Source of the DNA: Ignavibacteriota bacterium
GTDB lineage: Bacteria; Bacteroidota; Ignavibacteria; Ignavibacteriales; Melioribacteraceae
DNA length: 64,000 nt
Reading direction: 5' to 3'
NCBI GenBank assembly: GCA_016713565.1
Contig: JADJOX010000006.1
Coordinates: forward strand, 62,001-126,000
Under the pieces are notes generated by a model that did not search any database, was not told where the DNA came from, and saw only the letters and a list, made by a program, of their open reading frames with translations. Positions within the stretch are counted from its first letter, which is position 1; the number at the start of each line of letters is the position of its first letter. This document shows positions 27,086-34,457 of this stretch, one piece after another. The position numbers and the translations under genes were made by a program.

Positions 27086-27186
27086 TAGTTTCCTTTTAAA
27101 ATAATAAAAAAATACAAAACCATAGTCTAAATATCTTAAATCCTACGGTTTATTAATCTCTAAATTAAATAACAACAATTACAGCA

Positions 27187-28719
27187 TTATATGTCAAACT
27201 TAATTCCTTGGGCTAACGGAAGAGTTTTTCCGTAATTAATGGTGTTTGTTTGTCGTCTCATATATGCTTTCCATGCATCGGAACCGGATTCGCGTCCGCC
27301 GCCGGTTTCTTTTTCACCGCCGAAAGCACCGCCGATTTCCGCGCCGGATGTTCCAATATTTACATTGGCGATTCCGCAATCAGAACCTGATGTTGATAGA
27401 AATTCCTCAGCCTCTTGTATATTATTTGTAAATATTGCAGATGATAATCCTTGAACAACTCCGTTATGAATTTCAATTGCATTTTCCACAGAACCTTTAT
27501 ATTTGATCAAATATAAAATTGGCGCAAACGTTTCTTCCTGAACAATTTTATAATGATTTTCAGCTTCAACTATTGCTGGCATTACGTAACAACCTGATTC
27601 ATATCCAGATCCTTGAAGAACTTGACCGCCGTATATTATTTTGCCGCCTTGCTGTTTTGCCAAATTTAAAGCATTTGAAAAATCGGCGACTGCGGATTTA
27701 TCAATTAACGGACCGACATGATTTTTTTCATCTAATGGATCACCAATTTTTAAACTTTTATATGCTTTTATTAATGAAGACTTCATTTGATCATAAATTG
27801 ATTCATGAACAATTAAACGTCTTGTAGTTGTACATCTTTGTCCAGCTGTTCCAACCGCGCCAAAAACAATTGCAGGTAAAGCCATTTTAAGATCGGCTTC
27901 AGGTGTTAAAATAATTGCGTTATTGCCGCCTAGTTCTAATATTGCTTTTCCGAATCTTTTAGCAATTACTTCGGCGCCGTGTCTTCCAACATAAGTTGAA
28001 CCAGTTATTGAAATAAGCGGTACTTTATTATCATTAAGCATTTTTTCGCCGACTGAAGATCCTTTGCCGATTACGAGTGTGAATATTCCTTCGGGCAAAT
28101 TATTTTCTTTGATTACTTCGCCAACAATATTTTGAACTGCAATTGCCGACAAAGGAACTTTTGAAGAAGGTTTCCATAAATTTGTATCGCCGCATACGGT
28201 TGCAAGCATAGCGTTCCAAGACCAAACAGCGACAGGAAAATTGAACGCGGAAATTGTTCCCACAACGCCGAGTGGATGATATTGATCATACATTCTGTGA
28301 TTAGGTCTTTCCGATTTCATTGTATAGCCGTATAACTGTCTTGATTGACCAACGGCAAAATCACAAATATCAATCATTTCTTGAACTTCACCCAAACCTT
28401 CTTGTAATGATTTTCCCATTTCGTATGAAACTAAATGTCCGAGAGGATCTTTATATTTTCTAAATTTATCTCCAAGCTGTCTTACTATATCACCTCTTTT
28501 GGGTGCTGGAATATTTCTCCAATTTAAATATGCTTCATGAGCGGTTGACGTAACTTTTTCATAATCTTCAATTGAAGCTTGATAAACTGAAGCAATAAAT
28601 TTGCCATCAACGGGAGAATATATTTTAAGTTCGCCTTGATTTTTTGTCGTGTTCCAGTTTAATCCGGTCGAAGAACCATAATTATTTTTTTTTATTCCAA
28701 GCTTTTTTAAGAAATCCAT
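27187..28719 (-). CDS. Aldehyde dehydrogenase, ALDH7 (aminoadipate-semialdehyde dehydrogenase)-like
   Basis: NAD-dependent oxidation of an aldehyde, in the closest family alpha-aminoadipate semialdehyde to alpha-aminoadipate. It is 510 aa. ALDH marks are GTISAFNFPVAVWSWNAML, WKPSSKVPL, ITGSTYVGR, catalytic Glu in ILELGGNNAII, catalytic Cys in GTAGQRCTTTRRL, and the late FGGEKETGGGRESGSDAWKAYMRR, which is characteristic of ALDH7. It lies 1 kb from the LysW lysine cluster but faces the other way with rsmI between. A role in lysine catabolism is a plausible inference; another aldehyde substrate is possible. Confidence 0.88.
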   Translation of the reverse strand: MDFLKKLGIKKNNYGSSTGLNWNTTKNQGELKIYSPVDGKFIASVYQASIEDYEKVTSTAHEAYLNWRNIPAPKRGDIVRQLGDKFRKYKDPLGHLVSYEMGKSLQEGLGEVQEMIDICDFAVGQSRQLYGYTMKSERPNHRMYDQYHPLGVVGTISAFNFPVAVWSWNAMLATVCGDTNLWKPSSKVPLSAIAVQNIVGEVIKENNLPEGIFTLVIGKGSSVGEKMLNDNKVPLISITGSTYVGRHGAEVIAKRFGKAILELGGNNAIILTPEADLKMALPAIVFGAVGTAGQRCTTTRRLIVHESIYDQMKSSLIKAYKSLKIGDPLDEKNHVGPLIDKSAVADFSNALNLAKQQGGKIIYGGQVLQGSGYESGCYVMPAIVEAENHYKIVQEETFAPILYLIKYKGSVENAIEIHNGVVQGLSSAIFTNNIQEAEEFLSTSGSDCGIANVNIGTSGAEIGGAFGGEKETGGGRESGSDAWKAYMRRQTNTINYGKTLPLAQGIKFDI

Positions 28720-28886
28720 AATGCACCTTTGTTTGATTAAATTTTAATACTATTAAATTAGTAAGATTTTTTTTGAAATGACTCAACATTTTTGATGTTT
28801 TTTTTACAAATCAATTTTGTTTGTTTGATGATATTCTTTTATTTTTAAGTGCATTAATAACATAAGGTAACACTACTTGCATGATT

Positions 28887-28904
28887 CGGCTCCATATGGA
28901 GCCG
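28887..28904 (+). repeat. Perfect 18-base palindrome upstream of rsmI
   Basis: CGGCTCCATATGGAGCCG reads the same on both strands. It lies 10 bases before the rsmI ATG, in the 195-base divergent gap between rsmI and the ALDH gene. It is the most GC-rich spot in an AT-rich gap. As RNA it would fold into a hairpin with a T4 run just after it; as DNA it could be a dimeric repressor site. Which applies is unknown. Confidence 0.7.
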
Positions 28905-28914
28905 TAATCGTTTT

Positions 28915-29598
28915 ATGAAAACTGGAAAATTATATATTGCGGCAACACCAATTGGAAATCTTTCCGATATTACAATTCGTTCGATAGAAACATTGAAATC
29001 TGTTGAGTTTATTATTTGCGAAGATACTCGTGTTACAAAAATTCTTTTGGATAAATATGGCATTACGAAAGAAATGATTTCACTCAATGCGCAATCCGAA
29101 ATAAAAAAAATAGAATATCTCATAGGTAGAATAAATTCAGGAGAAACTTGTGCTTTAGTTTCAGATGCCGGCACTCCATGTATTTCCGATCCTGGTGTTC
29201 GATTTGTTAACGCCGCAATTCAAAATGATATTAGTGTTTCAGGAATCCCTGGTCCTAATGCAGCAATATTAGCATTAAGCATTTCCGGACTTCCAACCGA
29301 TTCGTTTGTATTCGAAGGCTTTCTTCCTCAAAAAAAAGGTAGACAAAAAAAATTATTACAATTGTCAAAAGAAGAAAGAACGATTATTCTTTATGAATCA
29401 ATGTATAGAATAGAAAAACTTTTGAATGAATTAAATCTTTATATGCCAGAACGATATGTTGTTGTGCAGCGTGAATTAACGAAAATGTTTGAAGAATCAT
29501 GGCGCGGTTTGCCTTCGGAAATTATTTCGAATCTTTCAAATAAAACAATTAAAGGTGAATTTGTTATAATAATTTCTCCAATAAATTGGAAATCGTGA
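28915..29598 (+). CDS. rsmI: 16S rRNA (cytidine(1402)-2'-O)-methyltransferase
   Basis: SAM-dependent methyltransferase that modifies C1402 in the ribosomal P site. It is 227 aa, slightly shorter than the E. coli enzyme. Motifs are LYIAATPIGNLSDITIRS at the start, CEDTRVTKILLDKYGI, LVSDAGTPCISDPG and SGIPGPNAAILALSISGLP, all typical of the tetrapyrrole-methylase fold in RsmI. It begins just after the palindrome at 28887. A small AT-rich hairpin overlaps its stop. Confidence 0.94.
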   Translation: MKTGKLYIAATPIGNLSDITIRSIETLKSVEFIICEDTRVTKILLDKYGITKEMISLNAQSEIKKIEYLIGRINSGETCALVSDAGTPCISDPGVRFVNAAIQNDISVSGIPGPNAAILALSISGLPTDSFVFEGFLPQKKGRQKKLLQLSKEERTIILYESMYRIEKLLNELNLYMPERYVVVQRELTKMFEESWRGLPSEIISNLSNKTIKGEFVIIISPINWKS

Positions 29599-29614
29599 AT
29601 ATTCATTCACTTTT
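29595..29614 (+). terminator. Weak hairpin after rsmI
   Basis: GTGAAT, loop ATTC, ATTCAC, then TTTT. The stem is six pairs and AT-rich, so termination may be inefficient. It overlaps the rsmI stop codon and precedes the lysW promoter. Confidence 0.4.
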
Positions 29615-29667
29615 ATATTGATATTATCTAAAATATTTTTTTATAATTCAACAGTTAATTAAAGTGC

Positions 29668-29698
29668 TTTGTTAATTTAAATGTAATCAATAACTTTG
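29668..29698 (+). promoter_or_regulatory. Bacteroidota-type promoter for the lysW operon
   Basis: TTTG at 29668-29671 and TAACTTTG at 29691-29698 match the -33 (TTTG) and -7 (TAnnTTTG) elements, with 19 bases between, the usual spacing. A start near 29705 would give a leader of about 29 bases to the lysW ATG, with AAGGA as the ribosome-binding site. Motif knowledge is from the phylum; this site itself is a prediction. Confidence 0.65.
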
Positions 29699-29733
29699 CA
29701 CGATTTTTTAAACCAAATACAAGGAATAAAAAA

Positions 29734-29898
29734 ATGTCAGAATGTCCAGTATGTGGTGCAGAGATAGTTTTAGAACGCGGCACCGTAAAAGGTGAAATAA
29801 TAGAATGCACTGATTGTGGTACTGAACTCGAAGTTGTTAGTGTAAATCCGATTATTGTTACTGAAGCGCCTCAAGAAGAAGAAGATTGGGGAGAATAA
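29734..29898 (+). CDS. lysW: LysW amino-group carrier protein
   Basis: A 54-codon gene, shorter than usual gene-calling limits. The protein is the carrier on which alpha-aminoadipate (or glutamate) is held by an isopeptide bond to its C-terminal Glu. It has a zinc ribbon with Cys pairs CPVC (4-7) and CTDC (25-28), an acidic surface and the diagnostic C terminus EDWGE. AAGGA lies 8 bases before the ATG and a promoter is proposed upstream. The next gene starts on the base after its TAA, so the two are coupled. The LysX, LysY, LysZ and LysJ enzymes that act on it follow. Confidence 0.95.
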   Translation: MSECPVCGAEIVLERGTVKGEIIECTDCGTELEVVSVNPIIVTEAPQEEEDWGE

Positions 29899-31068
29899 TT
29901 GCTTCAAATTCTTGATACTACATTACGCGAAGGAGAACAAACTCCCGGCGTTTATTTTAATAGACATATAAAGCTCGCTATTGCAAGAATGCTAGATGAA
30001 ATCGGGATTAATATTATTGAAACCGGTCATCCGGCAGTTACGTCCGAGATTTACGATTCAGTAAAGACAATCGCTCACAGCGGATTTAAATCTATAATTG
30101 GTGCCCATTCACGGTCAATTAAGAGTGACGTTGAACTTGCATTGGAATGCGGCGTAAATTTTCTTGGGATTTTCTATTGTGTATCCGATGAAAGATTGGA
30201 TACGGTTTTTAAGAAAGATTTAGATGAAGCGATATTTCAAATTACTTCGGTTATCGAATTTGCTAAATCTAAAAATCCTAATTTACTCATAAGATATACG
30301 CCTGAAGATACGGTAAGATCGCAGTTTGAAAATGTAATTAAAGCGGCCAAAGCAGCGGTTATTGCAGGCGCGGATATAATTTCAGTCGCTGATACTACCG
30401 GATATATGGTTCCCGGAACCGATCGAAGTATGTTTGATTATATTTCAAAACTAAAAGGTGAATTGGCTTTAAGTAACCTATTTCCAAAAATTGCTGTTCA
30501 CTGCCATAATGATAGAGGATTTGCTTTAGCAAACGCAATGGACGCATATAGAGCCGGTGCAGAAATAATTGACGCTTCCGTATTAGGTTTGGGAGAACGC
30601 GCTGGTATTGTTGATCTTGCTCAGCTATTAACTGTACTTACAACAGATTATAATTTAGCTAATTGGGATTTAACGAAATTGGATGAGCTTTATCAATTCG
30701 TAAGTAAACATTCAGGAATTCCAATCCCCGTTCATTTTCCGGTAATGGGTAAAAATGCATTTACACATTGTGCGGGAGTTCATACTCATGCGGCTTCTGT
30801 TAATCCAACTCATTATGAAAGTTTAAATCCCGAATTATTCGGCAAGGAAAGACACTTCTCACTTGATCATATGTCAGGCATTGCGTCATTAAAATACGCA
30901 TTAAAATTATTAAATTTGGATAACATTGATCAGGAAACTCAAAATGCGGTACTAAGCGAAGTTAAAGCGCTTGGACAAAAAGGTAAAGTTGTAGAACTTA
31001 GCGAACTTCCTCATATTATTGAATTTACGCTGCAAAATTATAAACATAACCCAATAAAGACTAAGTGA
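29899..31068 (+). CDS. lysS: Homocitrate synthase-type enzyme
   Basis: Condenses acetyl-CoA with a 2-oxoacid, most likely 2-oxoglutarate, giving homocitrate for the aminoadipate pathway to lysine. It is 389 aa. The TIM-barrel signature LDTTLREGEQTPGV is at residues 5-18 (Arg10-Glu11), and the metal-binding HCHNDRGFALANAMDAYRAG motif carries the HxH pair. The regulatory domain of isopropylmalate synthase is absent, which favours homocitrate synthase. The start is TTG directly after the lysW stop. Substrate assignment rests on context and length; isopropylmalate or citramalate synthase is less likely. Confidence 0.85.
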   Translation: MLQILDTTLREGEQTPGVYFNRHIKLAIARMLDEIGINIIETGHPAVTSEIYDSVKTIAHSGFKSIIGAHSRSIKSDVELALECGVNFLGIFYCVSDERLDTVFKKDLDEAIFQITSVIEFAKSKNPNLLIRYTPEDTVRSQFENVIKAAKAAVIAGADIISVADTTGYMVPGTDRSMFDYISKLKGELALSNLFPKIAVHCHNDRGFALANAMDAYRAGAEIIDASVLGLGERAGIVDLAQLLTVLTTDYNLANWDLTKLDELYQFVSKHSGIPIPVHFPVMGKNAFTHCAGVHTHAASVNPTHYESLNPELFGKERHFSLDHMSGIASLKYALKLLNLDNIDQETQNAVLSEVKALGQKGKVVELSELPHIIEFTLQNYKHNPIKTK

Positions 31069-31084
31069 TCCCACTTGGTCTTTT
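31056..31084 (+). terminator. Intrinsic terminator or attenuator between lysS and lysX
   Basis: AAAGACTAAGTG, loop ATCC, CACTTGGTCTTT form a 12-pair stem with one G-U wobble, ending in a TCTTTT run. It overlaps the lysS stop codon (31066-31068) and lies 49 bases before the lysX ATG. It could end most transcripts after lysW-lysS, so the carrier is made in excess over the LysX-to-LysJ enzymes. An alternative antiterminator fold was not evident by eye. Confidence 0.75.
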
Positions 31085-31132
31085 CAGTTTAAATCAATTA
31101 CTAATTGAAAAGAACAAATAAAAGGACCCAAA

Positions 31133-31978
31133 ATGGAAATTGGCTTTTTACATTCTGTTATGAGAAAAGACGAAAAACTTCTTCTCGATGAATTCAGCAA
31201 AAAGAGAAATGTTAATATTACAATGATTGATGATCGTGAATTAAAATTTGATCTTAAGAAAAATAAATTTCCGTTTGATGCCGTAATTGAAAGATCAATA
31301 AATCATTCAAGAGCTTTGCACGCGTTAAGATTATTTGAAAGCGCTGGTGTTAAATGTGTCAATACATTTAAAGTCGCATCAACCTGCGGTGATAAACTTT
31401 TAACTTCAGCAGCTTTACAAGACGCAGGCATTCCTCAGCCTGATGTTAAAATCGCTTTCACCGAAGAATCTGCAATCGCCGCTATTGAAGAAATGGGTTA
31501 TCCCGTCGTTCTCAAACCGGCTGTTGGATCTTGGGGCAGATTGCTTTCTAAAATAAATGATAGAGACGCAGCCGAATCTATTTTGGAACACAAAACAGTT
31601 TTGGGCTCTTATCATCATTCAATATTTTATATTCAGAAATATGTTGAAAAAAGTGGTAGAGATATAAGAAGTTTTGTCGTTGGTGACGAATGCATAGCCG
31701 CAATTTACAGAACTTCCCCACATTGGATAACTAATACGGCGCGCGGAGGTGTAGCTTCAAAATGTGAAATGACAAATGAAATCGCGGAACTTTCGTTAAA
31801 AGCCGCTAAAGCCGTCGGCAGCGGTGTTGTAGCTTTGGATATATTTGAAACCGAAGAAGGATTTCAAATCAATGAAGTTAACTATACTATGGAATTTAAA
31901 AATAGTATTACTACAACAGGCGTAAATATTCCGGAGCATATTGTTAATTATGTTTTAAAAGTTGCCGAAGGTAAATAG
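31133..31978 (+). CDS. lysX: LysX, LysW-aminoadipate ligase (ATP-grasp)
   Basis: RimK-like ligase that joins the alpha-amino group of alpha-aminoadipate to the gamma-carboxyl of the LysW C-terminal Glu. It is 281 aa. ATP-grasp marks are YPVVLKPAVGSWGRLLSKI, IQKYVEKSGRDIRSFVVGDE and the C-terminal FQINEVNYTMEFKN. That last motif resembles what I recall of LysX rather than of glutamate-specific ArgX. Good SD (AAAGGA, 6 bases before the ATG). First gene after the terminator hairpin. Confidence 0.92.
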   Translation: MEIGFLHSVMRKDEKLLLDEFSKKRNVNITMIDDRELKFDLKKNKFPFDAVIERSINHSRALHALRLFESAGVKCVNTFKVASTCGDKLLTSAALQDAGIPQPDVKIAFTEESAIAAIEEMGYPVVLKPAVGSWGRLLSKINDRDAAESILEHKTVLGSYHHSIFYIQKYVEKSGRDIRSFVVGDECIAAIYRTSPHWITNTARGGVASKCEMTNEIAELSLKAAKAVGSGVVALDIFETEEGFQINEVNYTMEFKNSITTTGVNIPEHIVNYVLKVAEGK

Positions 31979-31979
31979 C

Positions 31980-33026
31980 ATGGATAAAATTAAAGTTTCG
32001 GTCGCGGGCGCTTCCGGTTACACCGGCGGCGAACTATTGCGTTTATTATTATTTCACCCAAATGTAGAAATTCAGCAAGTTACATCAGAAAGTAATTATG
32101 GCAAACAAATTTCAAAAGTTCATCCTAATTTAAGAGGACTTACAAATATAAAATTTACCGGACTTTCAGAACTCGAAAAATGTGATCTGTTGTTTCTTTG
32201 TTTACCGCATGGATCTTCAATGAAAAACATTGATAAATTTATTAGCGTTGGTAAAAAAATAATAGACTTATCCGGCGATTTTAGATTGAATGATAAAAGT
32301 GAATTTGAAAAATGGTATAAAGAAGAGCACGTTAAACCTGAATTGTTAGGTAAATTTGTTTATGGTATTCCTGAGCTTCACCGTGAAGAAATGAAGACTG
32401 CACAATATATTTCAAGCGCGGGATGCAATGCAACAACAACAATTTTAGCTCTTTATCCCCTTTTCAAAAATAATACTATTGATGAAAGTAAAACTGTAGT
32501 TGAAGTTAAAGTCGGTTCCAGTGAAGGCGGAAAAAAATCTTCCCCTTCATCACATCACCCGGAAAGAAGCGGTTCTTTAAGATCTTACAAACCAACAGGA
32601 CATAGGCATGTAGCTGAAATGATTCAGGAATTGTCATTCGGTAAAAATATATCAATTCATTTTTCTGCTACTACAACTGATCAAGTTAGAGGAATTTTAG
32701 CTACAAGTCACGTTTTCTTAAAAGAGGATTTAGACGAAAAAGAAATTTGGAAAATTTACAGAAAGGAATATTCCAATGAGCATTTTGTACGAATTATAAA
32801 AGAAAAAGAAGGAAATTACAGATATCCTGAACCGAAACTTTTATATGGTACTAACTTTTGTGATATAGGATTTGAAAAAGATATCCATTCAAACCGTTTA
32901 GTTGTAATTAGCGCAATAGATAATTTAATGAAAGGCGCCGCGGGACAAGCACTGCAGGCATTCAATATTATGCATGGCTTTGATGAAAAATTAGGTTTGC
33001 AATTTCCGGGATTATTTCCAATTTAA
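31980..33026 (+). CDS. lysY: LysY, LysW-aminoadipyl phosphate reductase (ArgC family)
   Basis: NADPH-dependent reduction of the LysW-bound acyl phosphate to the semialdehyde. From ATG 31980 (one base after the lysX stop) it has 348 aa. An in-frame TTG at 31962 overlaps lysX and is less likely. Motifs are VAGASGYTGGELLRLL (8-23), the catalytic Cys149 in ISSAGCNATTTILALYP, and SSHHPERSGSLRSYKPTGHRH, which is typical of LysW-type ArgC homologues. In this setting I assign LysY; some relatives work on both lysine and arginine routes. Confidence 0.92.
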   Translation: MDKIKVSVAGASGYTGGELLRLLLFHPNVEIQQVTSESNYGKQISKVHPNLRGLTNIKFTGLSELEKCDLLFLCLPHGSSMKNIDKFISVGKKIIDLSGDFRLNDKSEFEKWYKEEHVKPELLGKFVYGIPELHREEMKTAQYISSAGCNATTTILALYPLFKNNTIDESKTVVEVKVGSSEGGKKSSPSSHHPERSGSLRSYKPTGHRHVAEMIQELSFGKNISIHFSATTTDQVRGILATSHVFLKEDLDEKEIWKIYRKEYSNEHFVRIIKEKEGNYRYPEPKLLYGTNFCDIGFEKDIHSNRLVVISAIDNLMKGAAGQALQAFNIMHGFDEKLGLQFPGLFPI

Positions 33027-33027
33027 T

Positions 33028-33666
33028 ATGTGCAGACTATTATTTGTTAAATCAGAACATGAATTTGAGATTGAATTTCACCTCAATAAATTTGCCGAAG
33101 TCTGTAAATTGAGCAAGGAATTCCAAGGTCATGGATGGGGTTGTGCGTATCTTGACAATGAAAACAATTGGCAATATTACAAAAACATAAATCCCATTTG
33201 GGAAGATGATTTTTCAAATTTTCCAAAGTCAATTCGATTGATTGTCCACGCCAGAAGCGCTTTTGAAGACAAAGATATTTTTATCGAAAACAATATGCCT
33301 TTCTATGACAATAATTTTATTTTCATTTTTAACGGTGAGCTTAGAGGAGTTAAAATAAATGCCGAAGGAAGAATTGGCGCTGAGAAGATTTTCAATTTTA
33401 TTAAGAGATTCCACAACGATGATATGAAATCCGCGATGGAAAAGTCAATTAATATTATTGTAAATCGTTCAAAATATATACGTGCAATGAACATCATAAT
33501 AATTGATAAAATAAACGGCTACGTGTCTTCCCTTTTTAATGAAGATCAAGATTATTTTCAAATGTCTTATAAAAAATTAAACGATGAATTAATTATTTGT
33601 TCGCAAAATTATATAGGCGAAGATAATTGGACTAAAATAAGTAATAAAAGTATAGAGGTATTTTAA
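33028..33666 (+). CDS. Class II glutamine amidotransferase-fold Ntn hydrolase in the LysW cluster
   Basis: A 212 aa single-domain protein with the GATase II fold. Cys2 follows the initiator Met (MCRLLFV), so it can act as N-terminal nucleophile. GHGWG is at 34-38, HARSA with Arg76, NNMPF at 88-92 and FNGELRG with the Asn102-Gly103 oxyanion pair. No synthase domain is attached, so a free gamma-glutamyl amidase is likely. Its ATG is one base after the lysY stop and its TAA overlaps the lysZ ATG (TAATG). I infer it may cleave the gamma-glutamyl bond of LysW-lysine in place of LysK; this is untested. Confidence 0.8.
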   Translation: MCRLLFVKSEHEFEIEFHLNKFAEVCKLSKEFQGHGWGCAYLDNENNWQYYKNINPIWEDDFSNFPKSIRLIVHARSAFEDKDIFIENNMPFYDNNFIFIFNGELRGVKINAEGRIGAEKIFNFIKRFHNDDMKSAMEKSINIIVNRSKYIRAMNIIIIDKINGYVSSLFNEDQDYFQMSYKKLNDELIICSQNYIGEDNWTKISNKSIEVF

Positions 33667-34457
33667 TGTACATTGTTAAGATAGGCGGCGGAAAAAATTT
33701 AAATTTGAAAGCGATTATTGCTGATCTAAAAAATCTAAATGATAAATTTATTATTATCCACGGAGCAAATGCGTTAAGAGATGAATTAGCCGAACAATTA
33801 AATAAACAAAAAAAAGTAATAACTTCAGCTTCAGGCTATGCGAGTGTGTTTACCGATGAAGATTCATTAGACATTATGATGATGGCGTATTCAGGATTAA
33901 AAAACAAACGAATTGTTGAACTCTGTCAGCAAAATGGAATAAACGCAGTTGGGCTTTCTGGAATTGACGGAAAAGTTATTCAAGGAAAAAGAAATAGCGG
34001 CATAAGAGTTAAAGAAAACGGTAAATTAAAAATTGTGCATGATTTTTCAGGCAAACCCAAATCAATAAATGTGAATTTATTAAATTTACTTTTAGATAAC
34101 GGTTATACTCCTGTTTTATCGGTTCCTATTATTGATGAAAATAATTTTGCTATAAATTCCGAAAATGATGATATTGTTGCGGTACTGAAACGTGAACTTC
34201 AAGCGGATAAAATTATTCAGTTAATTGAAGCTCCAGGTTTCTTAGACGATCCGAAAGATTATAATTCGCTAATTGATTTTATTTCAAAAGACGAACTTGA
34301 AAGACGTGAAAATCAAGTTGAAGGAAGAATGAAAAGAAAAATTCTCGCGATACGAAAACTTTTTGAGAATGGCGATGCAACGGTTTTTATTGGTGATGGT
34401 AGGACTGAAACTCCAATTACAGATGTAATAAATGGCAAAGGAACAATAATAAAATGA
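33666..34457 (+). CDS. lysZ: LysZ, LysW-aminoadipate kinase
   Basis: Amino-acid kinase family (ArgB-like) that phosphorylates the distal carboxyl of LysW-bound aminoadipate. It is 263 aa. The N-terminal VKIGGGKNLNLK and IIHGANALRDELAEQL are typical of LysZ/ArgB, followed by VGLSGIDGKVI and the C-terminal EGRMKRKILAIRKLFENG and GDGRTETPITDVINGKGT. The start overlaps the stop of the amidotransferase gene (TAATG) and the stop overlaps lysJ (ATGA), so the three are translationally coupled. Confidence 0.92.
   Translation: MYIVKIGGGKNLNLKAIIADLKNLNDKFIIIHGANALRDELAEQLNKQKKVITSASGYASVFTDEDSLDIMMMAYSGLKNKRIVELCQQNGINAVGLSGIDGKVIQGKRNSGIRVKENGKLKIVHDFSGKPKSINVNLLNLLLDNGYTPVLSVPIIDENNFAINSENDDIVAVLKRELQADKIIQLIEAPGFLDDPKDYNSLIDFISKDELERRENQVEGRMKRKILAIRKLFENGDATVFIGDGRTETPITDVINGKGTIIK

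Noticed and set aside
28779..28812. AACAT-TTTTG-ATGTT followed by eight T, looking like a plus-strand terminator.
   Set aside because: Only five AT-rich pairs, and no plus-strand gene ends upstream within 2.5 kb; likely chance in AT-rich DNA.
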